A DNA stretch of 64,000 nucleotides. Origin: Diploscapter coronatus. Taxonomy: Eukaryota; Nematoda; Chromadorea; Rhabditida; Rhabditidae. A program made the translations under genes and the position numbers. Under the pieces are notes generated by a model. It had not been told where the DNA came from, ran no database searches, and was given only the letters and a program-made list of their open reading frames with translations. Shown one piece after another: positions 58,142 through 64,000 of this stretch; position 1 is the stretch's first letter, and each line of letters starts with the position of its first letter. The DNA lies in the NCBI GenBank assembly GCA_964036155.1, contig OZ038422.1:19181201-19245200 (forward strand). The letters run 5' to 3'.

Positions 58142-61100
58142 ATGAGCGAAGCGCTGGGCGACGCGGCACAGATCGCGCAGATCATCGGCGAATTCTACTC
58201 GACTGCGGACGAGCACAGACGCGCTCAGCTCAATGCCTATCTCTGTCAGATCAGGAATGGTGAGCATACAATAACTAAATAACTTTTCTCGGAAATTAAA
58301 TCTTTTTTTATCAAAAATTGTTTCTAAAATGGGCCAACTTTCAAGAGGCTCGATAAAATTTTGACAACCTGAAAATATTAAAGACAGCAACTTAGTAATG
58401 CACGAAAAGTATGGGCTAAAAGATAAAAAAAAGTAATTCCCTACTTTGACTGATCTACACAATTGCATAAATTACTAATTTTTAATTCTCCAAATTCTTA
58501 CAATAATTTCATAATTTGCAGAATTGACGAAAGAGCAGATGATTGGTCTGTGCTCTGGCCTGATCGACTCGATCTACCCGAGCAGTGTTCAATACTTCGG
58601 CGCCATGACTCTTTACACCACCATCAGGAACCATGGAGAGGTCATTGTCGCTGACCAGCAATTGGTAATATTTTCTATTCGACTTCGACTTTCTTCGAAA
58701 TTCCTTGTTTTCAAATTTAAAATATTAGACCATGGCTAAGAGACTACCTATCAACGCTCATTTGTTAGTCTTCATCAACAGTTTTTGTGAAAATTAATAT
58801 TTCAACTTTATAAATATGCATATGGATTTTACAGTTGGAGAGCCTGAAATGCTACCTGATCGAGCGGCTGTCGAAAGGAGCGCAGACCCTAACTCAGTCA
58901 GTCACGAACAAGCTGTCCTCTACACTTGGACTGCTCACTCTGTACACCATTCCCGACATCTGGCCAGACGCCATCAGGGACATCACTCTCATTTGGTCCA
59001 GCAATGAGGAACTACTGCTCAGGTTGAAGATTAAATCTTTCAATAAGCGAATGTTTCTTGCTTTCTTTCATATTCCATACAGCGACGAGAGAAGCCAGCT
59101 TTAGAAAAATCCTAGAACACACGATACTTTTTTAATTTAGCAAAGAAATAGAAAGTTGTGATCAAATGAAAACGCTAGTTCGTCTTCCTCTGCCCTAGAT
59201 AATTATCTTGTAAAATTGTGCAGAGTGCTTGCCGAAATCGCAGCGGAATTCCACAACGTGTCGATGCCGCTGGCGCAGCGCTCTGCCCTTAAATCTGAGC
59301 TGCATCGGATTTCGAAGCACCACGTGGTGAAGATCATCTCGGTCATTCTGCAGGACGCGCTGCAGCCCTCCCTCAGACAGGCTGCCATCGAGTGCGTCGA
59401 GCAATGGCTTAAGGTTGGTATATGTGTGTCAGGGAGGTTTTTATTTTTATGCTCTCTATTCTAGGTGCCTGGAGTCGAGTTGGCCACGTGGCGAGAAACG
59501 CTGTCGCAGGCACTTTTCGCCATCAAAGATGACTGGTAAAATTAAATTTTAAAAAATTTCATTTTTCATTAAAAATCCTGAAGATGTACATAAAAAAAGG
59601 ATTATATTTCACACCCCTTTGTAGTTAACGCCCTCTTTTTGAGAAATAATGTGGAAAGGGAAGAAAGAGTGGTAACTACAGGAGAATAGTACTACAATGA
59701 TCCAATTTCACTATTTATTCAAGTGATGCAAAATTTGCTATGATGCTAAAATTTATATCTTCCATCCTTAAGCCCCGCCCTGACATCGATGTTTGGAATC
59801 CTCGCGCAGCACGACGAATTGCTCGTGTCCAAGGAGTTGGTGCTCGATTTGTGCAGATACATCAATGAACATGTCGCGGAGGTTGGAGTGAAATCCTCAT
59901 TCTGATTGCTATGAGAAGAATTGTAGAAAGTGGTCTATGAGATGGAATGCGAGGGTGCTGATTCGGAGGAAGTCTGTCTGCTCATCTCTTCTATCTGCTC
60001 TTTCCTCGAGAACGTCGTCTCGATCCTCGTCAAGGAAAACGATCTCCTGCAGTAAGCATTTTCCACTATTTTATCTTGATTGAGAAACGACAAAAGTTTT
60101 GGTTAGACATGTTGTCGTCAAGTTAAGTCTTTTTTTTAAATGCACAAATTGAATTGGACTGTTTGTTGTTTTGAGCGAAAGACATAGAATTAGGGTTGAA
60201 TTATTTAGACATTTACAAAAAGATCGACTTGAACAGGGATGTGCATGGGGGTTGTAGAAGATTTAGAGAAAAAGAAAATGAGCGAGAAAAGTGTAGAATG
60301 AGATAGACAGAGGAAGAACTATTGATGATGCTCGACCCCAATTGACCTCGTGAACATCGTCGGTCTTGAACCGTTTTAGCTAATAATTTCGATTTTCCCA
60401 GATATTTTACTTTCGTTTATCCTCGATTTGAATAACTATTTGTGGATTCCAGAAGCATCTGCGTGTTTCTGTGCAAACTAGCGACCTGGCCAGGCAAGTA
60501 CCTCATCGACGAGTGCGTCTCCGAGTCTCCCATCACATTCTTCTACCTCGTCAGGGAGGAACTCGCCAACAAACCCAAACTCGTATATCCTTTTCTCCAA
60601 GAAAGTTGTTCCGAAAGAGAATTCCAGCCCTATCTGAACGAGATATACGGTCATTTGTGCGAAGCAGCGATCAACAAGTTGGCCTGGCCCAGCACTTCCC
60701 AACTCAACATGGAACAGCAGGACACCTTCGTGCAGTTAGTTCACTTTTCTCGCCTGAATGCTCATAAGAAAATAGCCAATTTTTCCAATACTAATACAAG
60801 ATGAGCCGCAATCATAACGCCACAAATACAAATAATCTAAGATCATTCTTATAGAGATTTTCCTTTCCCAGATACCGCAAGACGAACCACGAAATCGCCC
60901 TGAGCGCACATCAAATTGTCGGTGGCTGCGATGTCCTGAATTTTCTCAATTCCGCCCTCTCTGCCAGCACAAATGATGCTAACATCTCACGGTAGTTCCA
61001 CACTTTATGGCAATTTTGCAAACTAGCTATAAATGAATTCGCTACGAAGAAAAGTTTTGAAAGTAAACCAAAAGTTGCGTTTGATAATCTGATAAATTCG

Positions 61101-64000
61101 GCATAAATGCCAATTTAATTCAATGAGAGAAATTAGATAATTGACAAATCAACGATTTTTGTAAGCGCAATGAATTTACAGCTGTGAAGCAGTTGTGTTC
61201 CTGTGGGAAGGAGTGGCGGACTATCTGTTCGAAGTGCACTACCCGTCCATCTGCCAGTGTCTGGCCCTCTGTCGTCAGCTGTCAGATTCCCTCCTCGCCT
61301 CGTCGTCACTCACTTCTGATTCCGAACGATGCACCTCCTCCATGATGAATCTCTTCATCGCTCTTTCGCATCTTGTTCAGGTGCATGATGAGGTAATACT
61401 TTTTACTTTTCTAATAACGAATATTTGTGCAGCAATTTGTTCTTTATGCTTTTAATTAGCGAAAAGACCCTGTTTCTTGTGAAGATTAAACACTTGTAAA
61501 AGTCAGTGATTTTTTTTTCTAAAAAATGCAAATACTATAATATTTCCATCATAAATCCGTTTGTTTTGCAAACGCTTAACTGAAGACTTTCTTGGTCTTC
61601 TCAATAAACGCTAAATACCCAATCGCGAATTCTTTTCAAACAATATGTTGTTCAAAACCCCATATTTTATTTTGAAATTTCAGTCGGATCGCTTGCAATC
61701 GGAGATAATCTTCCCTGTCTGCCTGAACTCCTTCAACCTATCGTCCACAGCTGCTCTGCAATGTCTCGAGAAATACCTCGAGGATCGACCCGATTGCATC
61801 AAGGTAAGATATTTTCCCCTTTATCTCTTTATTAGTTGTCGGATAAGAGACTACTATTGGACCAGTCGGAAAATTCGAAATTCGAAATTTGAATTGAATG
61901 CTGCTTTGTTGACTTGAGCGGAAAACATGTCAACTAATGTTTCATTATGTTTAAGTTCCTGAAAAATAGACTCGCAAGTTTGTTTCTGTTCCAGAATTGC
62001 GCGGACGCGATCTGCGAGAGCTGCTATGCGTACTTCGCCAATTCTGCGAACAGCTCGAAGCAGCGACTGGTCGCCCTCAAATGCATTGGGTTCGTGCTCT
62101 CCACGAGGATGCCCACGGAAGAGAATATGGCAAGGAAATTAATTTGAAATTGAAAAATAGCCCCTCCTTATATTGTTTTTCAAGGCTCATTTGTCTAGAA
62201 ATTCAGAAGAAATATCGTATTTTTTGCAGAACGTACTGTATCGAGTGATCGCCCCCTATGTGGAGGATCTGAACGCAGATTCGACAAGCGAAGTGTCTGC
62301 CTCTCAGGCATCGATGAGCAGCGATATGAGTTCTTCCAAAACTGACAAAAAAGCCTTCCAAATCAGCATTTTCGCGTCTCTCTTCAGCAGTCTCAACAAC
62401 AAAAAACTCGGTAGGTTTCACTTCATTTAGTAAAGGAGTTCAAATTACTCGTGTAAAAATCAAGTTTTTTGATGAAAGTAATGATTTAAAAAAAAAAACT
62501 AATTCCTGTATTGTCAGATTTGGGCAACTGCGAGCCAGCAACAATGATCATTCTTCGCCATTCCTGGCCTGTGCTCAGGAAAATTATTGACGAATCTGCT
62601 GGAACTGGGGGATCGAAACTCGGAGATAAGGTAGCAATTGCATGTTTTGCTCAAGCTTCTTTACTCCTCCAGGTGTGCGATGCCATCAACAGTGCTCTGT
62701 GCTCTCTGCCCCAGCCCCTGGTCGGTTCGTTCCTCCCCGATGTCTGCGATCTCCTCGAGTCGGCTCTCTTCACTAATCCTGCCTGTGCTTCCAATCTGGC
62801 TAAGAATCTCATTCTGGTAAGCACCTTCGTATAATTTTTCCTGGAAAAACCTCATACAGAGATACAAGATAAACTTTTGAGACATAACAAACGTGCAATT
62901 GCAAGATCTCTAAGGTTTGAAAGCGAGTTCTTTTTCAGTCCCGATTCCATATAATCAAACGTAGGCAGGTTTCTAACCAGAATAGAGCATTATAGGGAGA
63001 CGGTTCATACAACGATTTTCGATAAAGATTGATACATTATGGTGTTGGGGGCCCTCAATGAGATATCTCTGAAGATTTTGAGCTTAATGGGTTCGTAGAA
63101 GATTGCGCTTAGAATCTGCCTAGAGTAGCCGATAATATTTTCAGAACCCTCAGATCCATAAATTATAATAACATTTTCTTAATTTCAGACCTGTGGCGGA
63201 GAGAGCAGTTCGACAGCCCCGGCTCTGTGTGAGCCGATTTCGAATTGGCTGGCGACATTCAACAGCAAGCTAGAGCATCCCGCAATGGACGAATGGATGG
63301 GCATTGTCTATTCCGTCTTCCGCAAGGAGTACTCCTGGCTCAGGAAACAGCCTTCCTTCCTCCACACCACCTCCAATGGATTGCAACTCTGTGTCAAGGT
63401 GACAATTTAGATAACTACCGCGAGTCTTTCCACAATTAATCAAAATAACATTCGAACAATCTCTGATCATTTTCAAAATTGCTCATACTCCTACGAATGA
63501 AATGAAAATTTTATGATTCAGCTGCTCTCTTCGTCAAACGAGCCAGTCGTGGTGAAAACAGCAGCCCAAACGATCTGTTCGATAGCGAATCAGTCGAAGA
63601 GCAATGGTGATGAACAGGTCAAGTTGATGCTCGCTGAGTGCGGAGAGCAGGTGGTTGGGGTGAGTTCTTTTCTATTAACTTTGGTATTCATTTAAAATTA
63701 TCATTCGAAAAAAACACACAGCCCAGCAATGCAACAGTCATTGGAGGAAGTTGCTAGCGGAGAGAATCTGGAATTCTTTTTCAATTATTTTCTTCTTTTA
63801 TCAAAACTTTTTGAACGTATTTCGACTATTTTCTGTATTTCGAATCAGACTTGCAAGTTTTTTGAACTGGATTATTCCTTATTCGACGATTTGCCCTAGT
63901 CAGTTTTAATTACTATCCCTCATCGCAAGCTTGAGATGATGACGAATCTTTGCAGTTGTTTTCTTGCAAATCTGTTTAGGACTAAGAGTAAAAAAGTTAT
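58142..64000 (+). CDS. ipo13: Importin-13-like karyopherin, 3' end off window
   Basis: Seventeen exons (58142-58259, 58522-58664, 58835-59022, 59224-59413, 59465-59535, 59773-59881, 59927-60051, 60453-60734, 60872-60991, 61182-61392, 61684-61803, 61995-62129, 62230-62410, 62518-62630, 62673-62816, 63189-63398, 63522-63659) give 866 residues in frame; the family has about 960. It is a HEAT-repeat nuclear transport receptor that carries cargo in both directions with Ran. VQYFGAMTLYTTIRNH, LGLLTLYTIPDIWPDAIRDI, LKCIGFVLSTRMPTEENM and FLPDVCDLLESALF align in order with importin-13 better than with transportin-3. The intron after 62129 starts GC. Acceptor AG at 59772 (CTTAAG) is weak. No continuing exon could be fixed between 63660 and the edge, so the last 100 or so residues are probably outside. 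Confidence 0.85.

Overview
The window is eukaryotic DNA, most likely from a nematode. The genes have many short spliced exons (introns from about 44 nt, usually GT..TTTCAG). The clearest taxonomic marker is a hedgehog-related protein built from Ground-like domains plus a Hint/Hog domain, a combination I know only from nematodes. Secreted proteins with threonine-rich linkers, and AG acceptors just 5' of several start codons (compatible with spliced-leader trans-splicing), agree with this. The species cannot be named from the sequence. Exon models were read by hand from splice signals, reading frame and recalled family sequences. The coding sums of all complete models are divisible by three.

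Layout. On the minus strand, 1-5192 holds a GPCPD1-type glycerophosphodiesterase whose 3' end lies off the window, and 7328-15382 a 1062-residue coiled-coil protein with a possible centrosomin-type motif. From 16 to 38 kb the DNA is gene-poor and rich in inverted-repeat elements. It contains a small two-exon gene (16503-17053) with a damaged second copy (about 37911-38195), a secreted cysteine-rich protein (18188-19465, minus), the hedgehog-related gene (23122-28736, minus) and a divergent C-type-lectin-like gene (33280-37019, plus). From 39.8 kb to the right edge every gene is on the plus strand and closely spaced: a four-pass membrane protein, TRAPPC11, RNF121, NSRP1/CCDC55, RNF185/RNF5 and an importin-13-like karyopherin that runs off the edge.

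How the genes fit together. The right half is a housekeeping block: ER-Golgi tethering (TRAPPC11), two ER-membrane RING E3 ligases (RNF121, RNF185), a nuclear-speckle splicing regulator and a nuclear transport receptor. The same orientation, the short gaps and the AG sites before the starts make one or more operons plausible. The left-middle part is accessory and extracellular. Its most notable content is the 1045-residue protein with four Ground-like modules, each encoded by a repeated exon pair, ending in a Hint domain whose expected catalytic residues are present.

Limits: no searches or alignments were run. Splice sites are the most plausible readings, and UTRs and promoters were not resolved.
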